DNA of 64,000 nt, taken from positions 4,898,001 to 4,962,000 of the forward strand of contig CAVYWJ010000004.1 in NCBI GenBank assembly GCA_963772315.1, given 5' to 3'. The notes under the pieces were generated by a model. That model worked only from the letters and a program-made list of their open reading frames with translations, searched no databases and had not been told where the DNA came from. Source of the stretch: Haliangium sp963772315 (lineage in GTDB: Bacteria > Myxococcota_A > Polyangia > Haliangiales > Haliangiaceae). This document shows, piece after piece, positions 25,637-37,797 of this stretch (position 1 is its first letter; every line of letters begins with the position of its first letter). The position numbers were made by a program, and so were the translations under genes.

Positions 25637-27581
25637 GTGACTGGTGCTTTTCGTGCGGGTCCGGATTGCCCGGTGCGAGGAGGCGGGTTAGGAAGGGAGC
25701 ATGACGATGGGTCGTGCGCCCAAGCATGGGGATCTGTTCTCCTCGACGGTGGACTATTGCAGACTGAAGCTGGGTCCGACGTCGATCTACCGACTCCTGC
25801 ACGAGCATTGCCATCGGCTGTTCCCCGACGAGATGTTCGCGGATCTGTTCGAGGACATCGGGCGGGAATCGATACCGCCGCAGATCGTGGCGGTGGTGAT
25901 GGTGCTGCAGCGGCTGGAAGGGCTGTCGGATCGCGAGGCGGTGGAACGATTCGCGTATGACCTGCGGTGGAAGTACGCAGCCGGGGGCTTGTCGTTCGAT
26001 CACGCCGGGTTCGTGCACACGGTGCTGGTGAGGATGCGGGCCAAGCTGCAAAGATCGGCGCGGCCCGGTCGAATCTTCGAAGTGGCCCTGGAGGCGGCGC
26101 GGGATGCTGGGATGCTGGGGCGGAAGCGGGTGCTGGACTCGACGCCGCTCTACGATGCGGTGGCGACGCAGGACACGGTGACCATGATCCGGGCGGCGCT
26201 CCGGGGACTCTTGCGAGTTGCCGGCGAGCCGCTGCAGGCCGAGCTGCGCGGGGTGCTCCGGCGAGACGACGACTACGTGTCGGCAGGCAAGCCAGCATGT
26301 GACTGGACGGATAAGAAGGCCCGAGACCAGCTGGTCGATGAGCTGTGCCGGGACGCCTACGCCGTGCTGGCCGCGCTCGATGACCGGCTGCTGAGCGGCG
26401 AGGTGCGCCAGGCCAGCGAGTTCCTGGCGACCGTGGTGGGGCAGGATATCGAAAGCACGGAGGACGGACGATTTCGGATTGCCCGGCGGGTTGCGAAGGA
26501 CCGTGTGATCTCGACCGTGGATCCCGAAGCGCGCCATGGCCACAAGACCTCGGCGCGCGGGTTCGATGGCTACAAGGGCCACATCAGCATCGACCCCGAC
26601 AGCGAGATCATCACCGCGACGGCCGTGACTCCTGGCAATGCGGGAGATGGCAGCGTGGCCAAGGAGCTGCTTGCCGAAGCCCTGCCAGCCAGCAAGGAAT
26701 CATCGGGGAAGCCTTCGGTCGATGCCGAGACTGGGTCTGGAGATGAACCGGTCGATGTCACCGGTTCGAGCTCTCACCCGAATACCGAGCCAGCACACCT
26801 CGAGGGTGACGAGCCACCTGCGGTTGCCGTCGTCCACGAGTCTGCCTCCCTCGAAGTCTACGGCGACTCTGCCTACGGCGCGGGCGAGATCCTGGCCCAC
26901 CTGGACGAACACGCGGTCACGGCTTACGTGAAGGTGCAGCCACCGGCGGCGCCCCAGGGAAAGCTCTCCAAGGACAGCTTCTCCATCGATCTCGCGCAAG
27001 CCACGGTGACCTGCCCCGCGCAGCACACCGTTCCCATCCGCTTCCAAGGCAACTCTGCTCTTGCTCGATTTGGCGCTCATTGCAGCCAGTGCCCGCTACG
27101 CGCCCAGTGCACGGACAGCCGAGAGGGGCGCACGATTCGGATCCATCCTCACGAATCATTACTGGCGCGCGCCCGCCAGCAACAACGCTCCGATCCTGCC
27201 TGGCAAGAACGTTACCGGGCGACACGACCCAAGGTCGAACGCAAGCTGGCCCACCTGATGCGGCGCAAGCACGGCGGCCGGCGGGCTCGCCTCCGGGGCG
27301 TCATTCGCATCGCCTGGGATTTCGCCTTGCTCGCTGCTGCGGCCAACCTGCAGCGACTGGCGCGATTTCTCAACGCGCCCCGAGTTCCCACCGCCTCCCC
27401 GGCCGCCTCATGAGGCTGGGGCAGCCCTGGGGCCGCTCCGGCAGGCTCCAAACCCGTTCTCGCACCCTGCAACGGCCGCTTCCGCCCTGATTCACGACCA
27501 TCTTCGGCTGAGCTTCGCCGGCCAAGATCGACCCCTGTTCAAACCCAGGCTCCTCCCAACCCGGCTCTAAGCACCAGCCAC
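25637..27581 (+). mobile_element. IS1182-type insertion sequence (1945 bp) with CTAG duplication
   Basis: Terminal inverted repeats GTGACTGGTGCTT (left) and GTGGCTGGTGCTT (right, read inward) bound a single transposase gene. CTAG lies directly outside both ends (25633-25636 and 27582-27585), consistent with a 4-bp target duplication. The left CTAG belongs to the psd fragment and the right one to the Uma2 gene, so the flanks do not come from one target. The same terminal sequence, with one base changed, bounds the MITEs at 42067 and 57143. Confidence 0.85.
25701..27413 (+). CDS. IS1182-family DDE transposase
   Basis: A 570-residue transposase with a GGAAGGGAG site before its ATG. The N-terminal DUF772-type domain has IPPQIVAVVMVLQRLEGLSD and VERFAYDLRWKYAAGG. 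The DDE domain has RVLDSTPLYDA (first Asp), GFDGYKGHISID, VYGDSAYGAGEI (second Asp) and the C-terminal KVERKLAHLMRRKHGGRRAR. A zinc-knuckle-like stretch CSQCPLRAQC precedes the last block. The length is usual for IS1182 (about 500-570). The frame is intact, so it could act on its own ends and on the MITEs in trans. Confidence 0.92.
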   Translation: MTMGRAPKHGDLFSSTVDYCRLKLGPTSIYRLLHEHCHRLFPDEMFADLFEDIGRESIPPQIVAVVMVLQRLEGLSDREAVERFAYDLRWKYAAGGLSFDHAGFVHTVLVRMRAKLQRSARPGRIFEVALEAARDAGMLGRKRVLDSTPLYDAVATQDTVTMIRAALRGLLRVAGEPLQAELRGVLRRDDDYVSAGKPACDWTDKKARDQLVDELCRDAYAVLAALDDRLLSGEVRQASEFLATVVGQDIESTEDGRFRIARRVAKDRVISTVDPEARHGHKTSARGFDGYKGHISIDPDSEIITATAVTPGNAGDGSVAKELLAEALPASKESSGKPSVDAETGSGDEPVDVTGSSSHPNTEPAHLEGDEPPAVAVVHESASLEVYGDSAYGAGEILAHLDEHAVTAYVKVQPPAAPQGKLSKDSFSIDLAQATVTCPAQHTVPIRFQGNSALARFGAHCSQCPLRAQCTDSREGRTIRIHPHESLLARARQQQRSDPAWQERYRATRPKVERKLAHLMRRKHGGRRARLRGVIRIAWDFALLAAAANLQRLARFLNAPRVPTASPAAS

Positions 27582-28238
27582 CTAGACCCCGCCACCGGGC
27601 ATCGCTATCTCGAGGAGCTCTCGTTCGAGATCTTCTTCCAGGAGTCGCGCGAGTACACCCGGGCCCGCGCCCGCAACGTGGTCACGTACGGCGTGCGGCG
27701 CATGTTCGGCATCTTCGTCAAGGAGCGCTGGCCCGGCAGCGATGCGGTCGGCATGCTCGACTACACCGTGGCCGAGTGGTCGGCGGAGCGCGATGACTGG
27801 TGCATGCTGGCTCCGGACCAGATCATCGAGGATCCGGCGCTGCGCCTGCCCATCCCGGTCGAGGCGCTGACCAGCGTCGTCGCGTCGCGTAGAGCCAGGG
27901 CTCGCGCGCTCCTCGCCGGGAACGATCCCGTGATCCAGGAGCACGATGCCCGGGTGCAACGCGCGACCGCCCGCAAGCTCCTCTTCCAGCTCCTCGCGCA
28001 CCGCAAGATCGCTCTCGAGGCCGCCCAGCGAGTCCAGATCGAGGCGTGCAACGACCTCGAGATGCTCGAACGCTGGCTCCTGCGCGCCACCGACGTGCAC
28101 AACGCGGTCGAACTGCTGGCCTGAGAACCACGCGCACGCCACGCTGCGCGATTCCCGGACATTCTAGCGCCGGTTCCATTCGCTGCCGCGCGATCCCGGA
28201 CAGAGTCGATGCTGACCCGGGACGCTGCCACCGCGTCT

Positions 28239-28735
28239 CTCGTCGCCCGGCTCGCGTCTCTCGTCTCTGCCGCCGCGTCTCTCGTCGTTCGCGCGCTGGC
28301 CCTCGTCGTCCTCGCGCCGGCCCTCGTCGTCCCGGACGCGTCTCTCGTCGCCACGGACGCGGCCCTCGTCGCCCTCGCGCCGGCCCTCGTCGTCCCGGAC
28401 GCGTCTCTCGTCGCCCCGGACGCGGCCCTCGTCGTCCGCGCGCCGGCCCTCGTCGTCCCGGACGCGGCCCGCGTCGTCCTCGCGCCGGCCCTCGTCGTCC
28501 CGGACGCGGCCCGCGTCGTCCTCGCGCCGGCCCTCGTCACCGCTGCACCAGCCCTCGTCGTCCGCGCGCCGGCCCTCGTCGTCCGCGCGCCGGCTCTCGT
28601 CGTCCTCGCGCCGGCCCTCGTCGTCCCGGACGCAGCCCGCGTGTCCCTCGTCACATCCCGCACGTCCCGGACGCAGCCCGCGTCGTCCCGGACGCGGCCC
28701 GCGTGTCCTTCGTCACATCCCGCACGTCCCCGCCC
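28239..28735. repeat. 21-bp tandem repeat (about 19 units) followed by a roughly 50-bp repeat in two copies
   Basis: From 28239 to 28637 the unit CTCGTCGTCCTCGCGCCGGCC and variants recur every 21 bases. In one plus-strand frame this reads as heptads LVVLAPA, LVVPDAS, LVATDAA, LVVRAPA and so on, and all other frames are open too because the unit is a multiple of three and GC-rich. From 28629 to 28735 a longer unit (CGTCCCGGACGC..GCCCGCGTGTCC..TCGTCACATCCC) occurs twice. No ribosome site or domain supports translation; I treat it as a minisatellite. Confidence 0.8.
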
Positions 28736-28835
28736 GCGGCCCCACGTGATGCTCGCCACGTCTCAGGCGCCGGCCACGCACTGAGACCGGACGTGGCCAG
28801 GTCAGCACCGACCCTCGGCGGCCGGGCGAGCCCCG

Positions 28836-31148
<2,313 letters not shown>

Positions 31149-31265
31149 GGCCAGCTCTGCAGGGAGATTGCGAGGGCGCAGCAGCGCCCGTGGAAGGCAC
31201 AGCTTAGGGGATGAGCAGAACAAGGGCCACTCGCGGCGACCCGGCGAGGCCGGCGTCCGCGCGGG

Positions 31266-33086
31266 TCAAGCGCGCCGGCGGCCAGCGCGCGCGCCGGGGC
31301 GCGTCTCCGGGCCGCTCTCGTGCATGCCCTGACGGACCCGGGCGTTGCGGTGCTCCACCGAGGCGACCAGGCCCTCCCAGACCGCCTCGAGCAGCTCCGC
31401 GAGGCCGGGCGCAGCGGCTGCGACCGCGGTGTCGAGACGCCGGCGATCCGGAGCAGCGCACTCGCCGGCCACATCGCCGATCGGACGATGCGCCATCCGG
31501 GCGAGCGCCTGGCGCGCACGCGCGGCCTGGTCAGGATCGAGCCGCCGCGGATCCAGCACGGGCAGGCTGTCAGCGCCGGCCACGGTCCACTCCAGCGCGC
31601 CCTCGCCCATGGACGCGCGTCCCAGCGACTCCAGCGCGAACGCCGTGAACGACGCGTTGAGCACCGCGGCCAGGAGCTCGACATCGAGATCGCCACCATG
31701 ACCGCCTGCGTGAGGCTGGCCTGCGCGAGGGTGGCCCGCACGAGGGTGAATCGTGTAGACGCGCTGGTCCGCGACCATGGGCACCCGCGCCAGCTGCTGC
31801 ATGAAGCGCGCGCCGTAGGCCTTGGTCATGAACAGCCGGGCCGGCCGCACCGGCAGCGCCCACCAGGGCTCGCGCGCCTGCAAGCTCGGGCGATCGGCCA
31901 CGTGCTGGTGCGACTCGAAGTACCGCCGCGCCCCCGGATACCGCGCCAGCGCATCGTGCTCGGGCAAGCACACCACGGCCACGTGCGTGGCTGTGTCGGG
32001 ATCCACCGCGATGCGCGTCGAGCTCCGCGGCGAGCGCAGGAGCGGCAGGAGCACCTCCGGCTCGATGCCGAGCGCGTGCGCCTGCGCGCGCTCCAGGTAG
32101 AACACCTCGTTGGCCCCGCTGGTGACCCCGCGCCGCACCTCGGCCAGCTGTCCGAGCGGCACCAGCGCATCGCCGGCCGCGGCCTCGAAGTCGAACCACG
32201 CGGGCGAGGCGCGGAGCCCCGCGGCCCAGCGGCCGGGCGCGCTCGCGGGCACAAGCCGCACCTCGGCCACACGTCCGAGATCGTCGAGCCCGCGCACCCG
32301 CTCGGCCGCCGCGGCCGTGGGCACGCGCAGCCGGGCCAGCAGCACGTCGGACGCATCGCGCGCGCCGGCGCCCTCCAGCCCGGGCTCCAGCCCGGGCTGG
32401 CGCCCAGACGTGCGATCGACCACCAGGATCACGGCGTTGACCGCCGCGTCCGCGAACCAGCGCTCGCCCGGCGCGTCCACGATGGCACGGACCTGGCCGC
32501 AGCCGAGCACGAGCTCCCACAGCGCCGCGGCGTAGCCCGCGTCGAGCAGGGCCGAGGACACCACCAGCGCCACGCGGCCGCCCGGTCGCGCCAGGCGCAG
32601 GGCGCGCAGGATGCAGGCCGCGGCCAGATCGCCGCGGCCGAGCACCCGGTCGAGCGCCTGCGCCGGCAGCGCCGGGAAGTCGAGCGCGAGCCGCTCGCGG
32701 ATGCGCTGCTTCTGCGCTGGCGCCAGCCGCTCCTGGCGCACGTAGGGCGGGTTTCCGACCACCACGTCGAAGAGCCCGCCCAGCGCCCCGGGATCCAGGG
32801 CAAAGAGATCGCCCTCGTGGACGTGCGCGCCCGGCACGCGCGTGCGCGCCGCGGCTGCGGCCGCGGGATCCAGCTCGACGCCCCACACCGCCCCGCCGGT
32901 CCCGGTGCCGACCCCGCGCAGCTGCGCGCGGGCCAGGAACGCGCCGTCGCCGCACGCGGGGTCTACCAGGCGCAAGGCGTCGCGCTGCGCGCGGGCCCGG
33001 TCAGGCAAGGCGAGCGACAGCGCCAGATCCGCCACGGCCGGCGGCGTGAACCACTGCCCGAGCGCCAGCCGTCGCGCTGCATCCAT
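31266..33086 (-). CDS. Orphan N6-adenine DNA methyltransferase (TaqI/Eco57I-like)
   Basis: A 606-residue protein. The N-terminal part has QWFTPPAVADLALSL, the SAM-binding motif LVDPACGDGAFLARA and the catalytic NPPYV motif of gamma-class N6-adenine methylases. The second half (about 270-540) would be target recognition: EVRRGVTSGANEVFYLERAQ, LFMTKAYGARFMQQLARVPM, VLNASFTAFALES. No endonuclease gene is adjacent and no PD-(D/E)XK domain precedes the methylase, so it is either solitary or the restriction partner lies elsewhere. GC content and codon use match the neighbours. Confidence 0.85.
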   Translation of the reverse strand: MDAARRLALGQWFTPPAVADLALSLALPDRARAQRDALRLVDPACGDGAFLARAQLRGVGTGTGGAVWGVELDPAAAAAARTRVPGAHVHEGDLFALDPGALGGLFDVVVGNPPYVRQERLAPAQKQRIRERLALDFPALPAQALDRVLGRGDLAAACILRALRLARPGGRVALVVSSALLDAGYAAALWELVLGCGQVRAIVDAPGERWFADAAVNAVILVVDRTSGRQPGLEPGLEGAGARDASDVLLARLRVPTAAAAERVRGLDDLGRVAEVRLVPASAPGRWAAGLRASPAWFDFEAAAGDALVPLGQLAEVRRGVTSGANEVFYLERAQAHALGIEPEVLLPLLRSPRSSTRIAVDPDTATHVAVVCLPEHDALARYPGARRYFESHQHVADRPSLQAREPWWALPVRPARLFMTKAYGARFMQQLARVPMVADQRVYTIHPRAGHPRAGQPHAGGHGGDLDVELLAAVLNASFTAFALESLGRASMGEGALEWTVAGADSLPVLDPRRLDPDQAARARQALARMAHRPIGDVAGECAAPDRRRLDTAVAAAAPGLAELLEAVWEGLVASVEHRNARVRQGMHESGPETRPGARAGRRRA

Positions 33087-33139
33087 CGGGGCACGCTACC
33101 ACCTCAGCCTGACAGCACGAACCGCCACGCGGGCAACAA

Positions 33140-33280
33140 GACCGTCGCAAAGCGTCGCGAGCGGGTCGAGGGCAAGGCGGGGCGAGCACCGGAGCGCAGC
33201 GTACGCCGGGTACGTGAGCCCCGGAGCGCAGCCCCAACGCAGCCGACGCAACCATTGGGCCGCGCAGCAGGTTTTGTGAT
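33140..33280. repeat. Intergenic GC-rich repeat-like sequence
   Basis: Between the methylase and heme A synthase genes there are two direct copies of CCGGAGCGCAGC spaced about 30 bases apart around GTACGCCGGGTACGTGAG, followed by CAACGCAGCCGACGCAACC. Translated on the minus strand it reads WGCAPGLTYPAYAALRCSP, a phrase I associate with dispersed intergenic repeats in proteobacterial genomes. Only one instance is in the window, so this rests on memory. Confidence 0.35.
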
Positions 33281-33357
33281 GGTCTCTAAGGCAGCAGGCG
33301 TCGCCCTGGCTGGGTGGCATGGCCGGCCCTGGTCGGGTACCTTTGCCGCGACCCAAC

Positions 33358-34302
33358 ATGCCCCGAGCTCACCAGACCACGCACGGTTTTGCGCCCCTGT
33401 CGCTGGCGACCACGCTCGCCACCTATCTGCTGATCGCCGTGGGCGCGCTGGTTCGCGCGGCCGGCGCCGGCCTGGGCTGCCCGGACTGGCCCCGGTGCTT
33501 TGGCCAGTGGATTCCGCCCACGAATGCCGCGGATCTGCCGCCCGGATTCGATATCAGCCAGTTCCATGCGGTCAATACCTGGCTGGAGTACGTCAATCGC
33601 CTGCTGGGCGTGCTGATCGGCTTCCTCATCTTCGCCACCCTGATCGCGGCCTGGCGCTGGCACCGCAAGCAGCCGCGCGTGATCTGGCCGACGACGGCCG
33701 CGTTCGTGCTCGTCGGCGTGCAGGGGTACCTCGGCGGCCAGGTCGTGGAGCAGGGCCTGAAGCCCTCGGTGCTGACCGCGCACATGCTGCTGGCGCTGAT
33801 CATCGTGGGGCTGCTGCTCTACGCGCACCTCGAGTCCCGCTTCGGGGACGCTGCGGGCGCCCGGCCCGCGCCCGCGCAGCGCCGCCTGGGCTGGCTCGGG
33901 CTCGGGCTCGGCGCGCTCATGCTGCTGCAGGTCGCCCTGGGCACGAGCGTGCGCGGGATCCTGCAGACGCTGGAGAAGCAGGGCGTCCCGCGCGAGACCT
34001 GGCTGCCGCTCGGGTGGTGGCCGGATATCGCGCACCGGCAGCTGGCCGCGATCGCGATCCTGGCCTGCGCGGGCCTGCTCTGGGCCACCATGCGCGCCGC
34101 CCCGGACCACCCGGGCCTGCGGCGCTGGAGCACGATCGTGTTCGGACTGGCCGTCCTGCAGGCGGTGGCCGGGCTCGGCCTGGCCTATGCCGCGGTGCCG
34201 CCGCCGCTGCAGGTCGTGCACCTGGCGCTGGCGAGCCTCATCTTCGGCGCGATCAGCGTCTTCGTGTTCCAGGCGTTCCGCGTGCCGTCACGGCAGGCGT
34301 GA
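33358..34302 (+). CDS. ctaA: Heme A synthase (CtaA/COX15)
   Basis: A 314-residue polytopic membrane protein that oxidises the C8 methyl of heme O to give heme A for aa3-type oxidases. An upstream ATG at 33319 is possible; 33358 gives the usual N-terminus. Eight hydrophobic helices alternate with family motifs: GALVRAAGAGLGCPDWPRCF, the His of EYVNRLLGVLIG region (FHAVNTWLEY), AHMLLALIIVGLL, HRQLAAIAIL and VVHLALASLIFG, giving the paired heme ligands. CtaB and oxidase genes, often neighbours, are not seen here. Confidence 0.9.
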   Translation: MPRAHQTTHGFAPLSLATTLATYLLIAVGALVRAAGAGLGCPDWPRCFGQWIPPTNAADLPPGFDISQFHAVNTWLEYVNRLLGVLIGFLIFATLIAAWRWHRKQPRVIWPTTAAFVLVGVQGYLGGQVVEQGLKPSVLTAHMLLALIIVGLLLYAHLESRFGDAAGARPAPAQRRLGWLGLGLGALMLLQVALGTSVRGILQTLEKQGVPRETWLPLGWWPDIAHRQLAAIAILACAGLLWATMRAAPDHPGLRRWSTIVFGLAVLQAVAGLGLAYAAVPPPLQVVHLALASLIFGAISVFVFQAFRVPSRQA

Positions 34303-34306
34303 GCGC

Positions 34307-35965
<1,659 letters not shown>

Positions 35966-35986
<21 letters not shown>

Positions 35987-36104
35987 CGAGGTCCTCGTTC
36001 TGGGTCGGCTCGGCGTATTCCAGATCCTCGGTAACGCAGCCGGTCATTCCGCCAATGACGCTCGACAGCAATGCTGCGATGAGCTTGGTATTCGCGATCT
36101 TCAT
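35966..36104 (-). pseudogene. Lipoprotein signal peptide and leader of the alpha-amylase, out of frame
   Basis: ATG at 36104 begins MKIANTKLIAALLSSVIGG with lipobox MTGC, then an acidic spacer (EPTQNEDLDEDLGED). At about 35960-35970 this frame runs into wrong-frame residues while the amylase frame begins NKIGTLGHQDF. The whole span 34307-36104 has one base more than a multiple of three, so one inserted base (or two lost) would explain it; the joined protein would be about 598 residues and an outer-membrane or surface lipoprotein. Confidence 0.75.
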
Positions 36105-36411
36105 GGGAAGAGAAGTCCTTTTCCTGTGCAGGTCCTGGTTTGCGAGTCGTCCGCGCGCACGCACCCGGGATCCGTGCGCGGTCGATTCGCAGCTCTGCAC
36201 CCTGCCATTACAACGGGCATGCCAGCCGGAAAATCAACTTCAGTTTGGCATCGGTGATGCGCAAACCAGCGAAACTCGCTATTTCGCCATGTCCCCGCCG
36301 CGCAACCGCGTTGCCACATGCGATGTGACATCTAGTCGCAGTTCGTTGCCCGCCGCATCGAGCCCGGCAACGCGCACCATCGTCGAGAGAGCGCCCGCAG
36401 GCAGCTCAGGC
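36105..36411. other. Intergenic region with long inverted repeat (36141-36191)
   Basis: No gene seen. It holds two arms, TGCGAGTCGTCCGCGCGCAC (36141-36160, plus one G) and, read on the other strand from 36191, TGCGAATCGACCGCGCACG, around an 11-base loop. It lies in the leader of the amylase gene, 37-87 bases before the start, and downstream of the PHB-depolymerase stop. It could be an operator, a leader structure, or the end of the upstream transcript; there is no T-run. Confidence 0.5.
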
Positions 36412-37635
36412 TCAGGGGCAGTTGCCGACCTTGTAGAAGCCGGCGGCGGTCTGCGCGAGCGTGTTGGTGACGAACGTGTTGAAGAGGCCCATGGCGTCGC
36501 CGGAGCCGACCGCGTAGACCATGCCCAGGGACGTGGTCGCCCTGCCCGCCTGCACATGATTGTAGTTGTTGGTCGTGGTCGTGGTGCACACGTGGCCACC
36601 CGGGGGCGGCGGCGGGGGCGGCGGCGGGGGCTCGCCACCACCACCGATGATGCCCCAGCGCACGGCGGCCTGGAAGCTCGAGCACACGTTCTGGTCCGAG
36701 AAGAACGAGCCGGCAGCGCCGCACTGGCCGGCGCCCGTGCCCGGATCGTTGGCCGTGGCGTGACCCATGCCGGTGAGGAGCCAGGTCTCGACCCGGACGT
36801 TGCCGCTGGCGTCGCGATACTCGCGCCGGGTGCCGTTGCCCACGGTGGCGGTCGCGTCCACGGTGAGATCGACGCCGTGGACGTTCGTCCATTGATCGAC
36901 CAGCTCGTCCGCGTTCAAGGGCTTCACGGTGGTGTCGGACGTTCCATGCCAGATCGAGACGACCGGCCAGGGGCCGGCGTGGCTGGACGAGCCACGGACG
37001 AGGTCGCCCCACTGCGCGGGCGTCTTGTTGACGCCGGGGCTCATGCAGCTGAAGCCGCCGGTCACGCTGGTGGCGCACTTGTGGGGGACGCCGGCCATGA
37101 TCGCGCCGCCCTTGAAGACGTCGGGGTGGGTGGCCAGGAGGACCGCGGTCATGGCGCCGCCGGCCGAGAGCCCGGTCACGTAGATGCGACCGGGATTGCT
37201 GCCGACGTTGAGGACCATGTGGTCGACCATGCTGATGATCGAGCGTACCTCGCCCTGGCCACGGGCGGTGTCGCCGGGCTCGAACCAGTTGAAGCACTTG
37301 CTGGAGTTGTTGCCCGACTGCTGCTCGGCCAGCACCAGGGCGAAGCCGTTGGCGTCGGCCAGCGTGCCCCAGCCGGAGCCGGCGAGGTACGCGGAGGCCG
37401 ACTGGGTACAGCCGTGCAGCACGACCACGAGCGGCGCGCCCGCGGGCAGGCCGGTGGGGACGTACCGGAACATGATGAGATTGCCGGGATTGGTGCCAAA
37501 GCCATCGACGCGCTGCAGCGTGGCAGCCGAAGCCTGGGCGGTCAGTCCCAGCGTGAGCGCCAGCGCGAACGCCAGGGCCATCAGGCGGCGGGCGCGGGCA
37601 CCGGCCGTCAGGAATCGATTCGAAGTCGCATGCAT
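36412..37635 (-). CDS. Secreted PHB-depolymerase-family esterase (LpqC-like)
   Basis: A 407-residue exported esterase. The signal peptide ends TAQASA. The alpha/beta-hydrolase core has the oxyanion loop PLVVVLHGCTQSASAY and the nucleophile elbow YVTGLSAGGAMTAVL, the Asp region DGVD/VDLTVDATA and the His in LTGMGHATAND, as in type-1 PHB depolymerases and feruloyl esterases. A proline linker of about 12 residues leads to a short C-terminal module (YNHVQAGRATTSLGMVYAVG, NTFVTNTLAQTAAGFYKVG) often seen after such enzymes and thought to bind substrate. Substrate (polyester or plant ester) cannot be told. Confidence 0.88.
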   Translation of the reverse strand: MHATSNRFLTAGARARRLMALAFALALTLGLTAQASAATLQRVDGFGTNPGNLIMFRYVPTGLPAGAPLVVVLHGCTQSASAYLAGSGWGTLADANGFALVLAEQQSGNNSSKCFNWFEPGDTARGQGEVRSIISMVDHMVLNVGSNPGRIYVTGLSAGGAMTAVLLATHPDVFKGGAIMAGVPHKCATSVTGGFSCMSPGVNKTPAQWGDLVRGSSSHAGPWPVVSIWHGTSDTTVKPLNADELVDQWTNVHGVDLTVDATATVGNGTRREYRDASGNVRVETWLLTGMGHATANDPGTGAGQCGAAGSFFSDQNVCSSFQAAVRWGIIGGGGEPPPPPPPPPPGGHVCTTTTTNNYNHVQAGRATTSLGMVYAVGSGDAMGLFNTFVTNTLAQTAAGFYKVGNCP

Positions 37636-37680
37636 GGGTGCTCTCCTACGAGTGTTTCGCGCGTGAGGTTCCTTGCTCTC

Positions 37681-37750
37681 GCAACAGACCTTACACCTCC
37701 CGATTCGAATTCGTACACGCGGAGGTGCGTTTGTTGCGACGCAACAAACC
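37681..37750. other. Two overlapping inverted repeats
   Basis: A perfect 10-bp palindrome GTTTGTTGCG-A-CGCAACAAAC occupies 37729-37749, and a wider pairing joins GCAAC and CACCTCC (37681-37700) with GGAGGTG and GTTGC (37721-37737); the two folds are mutually exclusive. They lie between the glycosyltransferase stop and the esterase start on the minus strand, 46-115 bases upstream of the latter. A terminator or a switch-like leader are both possible; no T-run is present. Confidence 0.5.
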
Positions 37751-37797
37751 TATGTTCCCGGATCCGTCCGGATCCGAGCGCGTGCTGCCGCCCGGGC

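Larger units (their letters stand above)
25070..28124 (+). pseudogene. Second Uma2-like copy, split by an IS element and a psd fragment
   Basis: The 5' part (25070-25398) and 3' part (27582-28124) are close copies of the gene at 24066. Joining them at CTAG gives GAC-GGT-CTA-GAC-CCC, i.e. DGLDPATGH in frame, so the gene was intact before insertion. The 3' tail differs more from the first copy (RATARKLLFQLLAHRKIALE) than the core does. The frame is closed by the insertion and the gene is inactive unless the pieces act separately. Confidence 0.85.

Noticed and set aside
28239..28637. Possible CRISPR array
   Set aside because: Units are 21 bases, contiguous and without unique spacers; no cas genes are present.
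28209..28784. 191-residue heptad-repeat open frame
   Set aside because: All frames are open through the 21-bp repeat and no ribosome site or domain supports it; kept as a repeat only.
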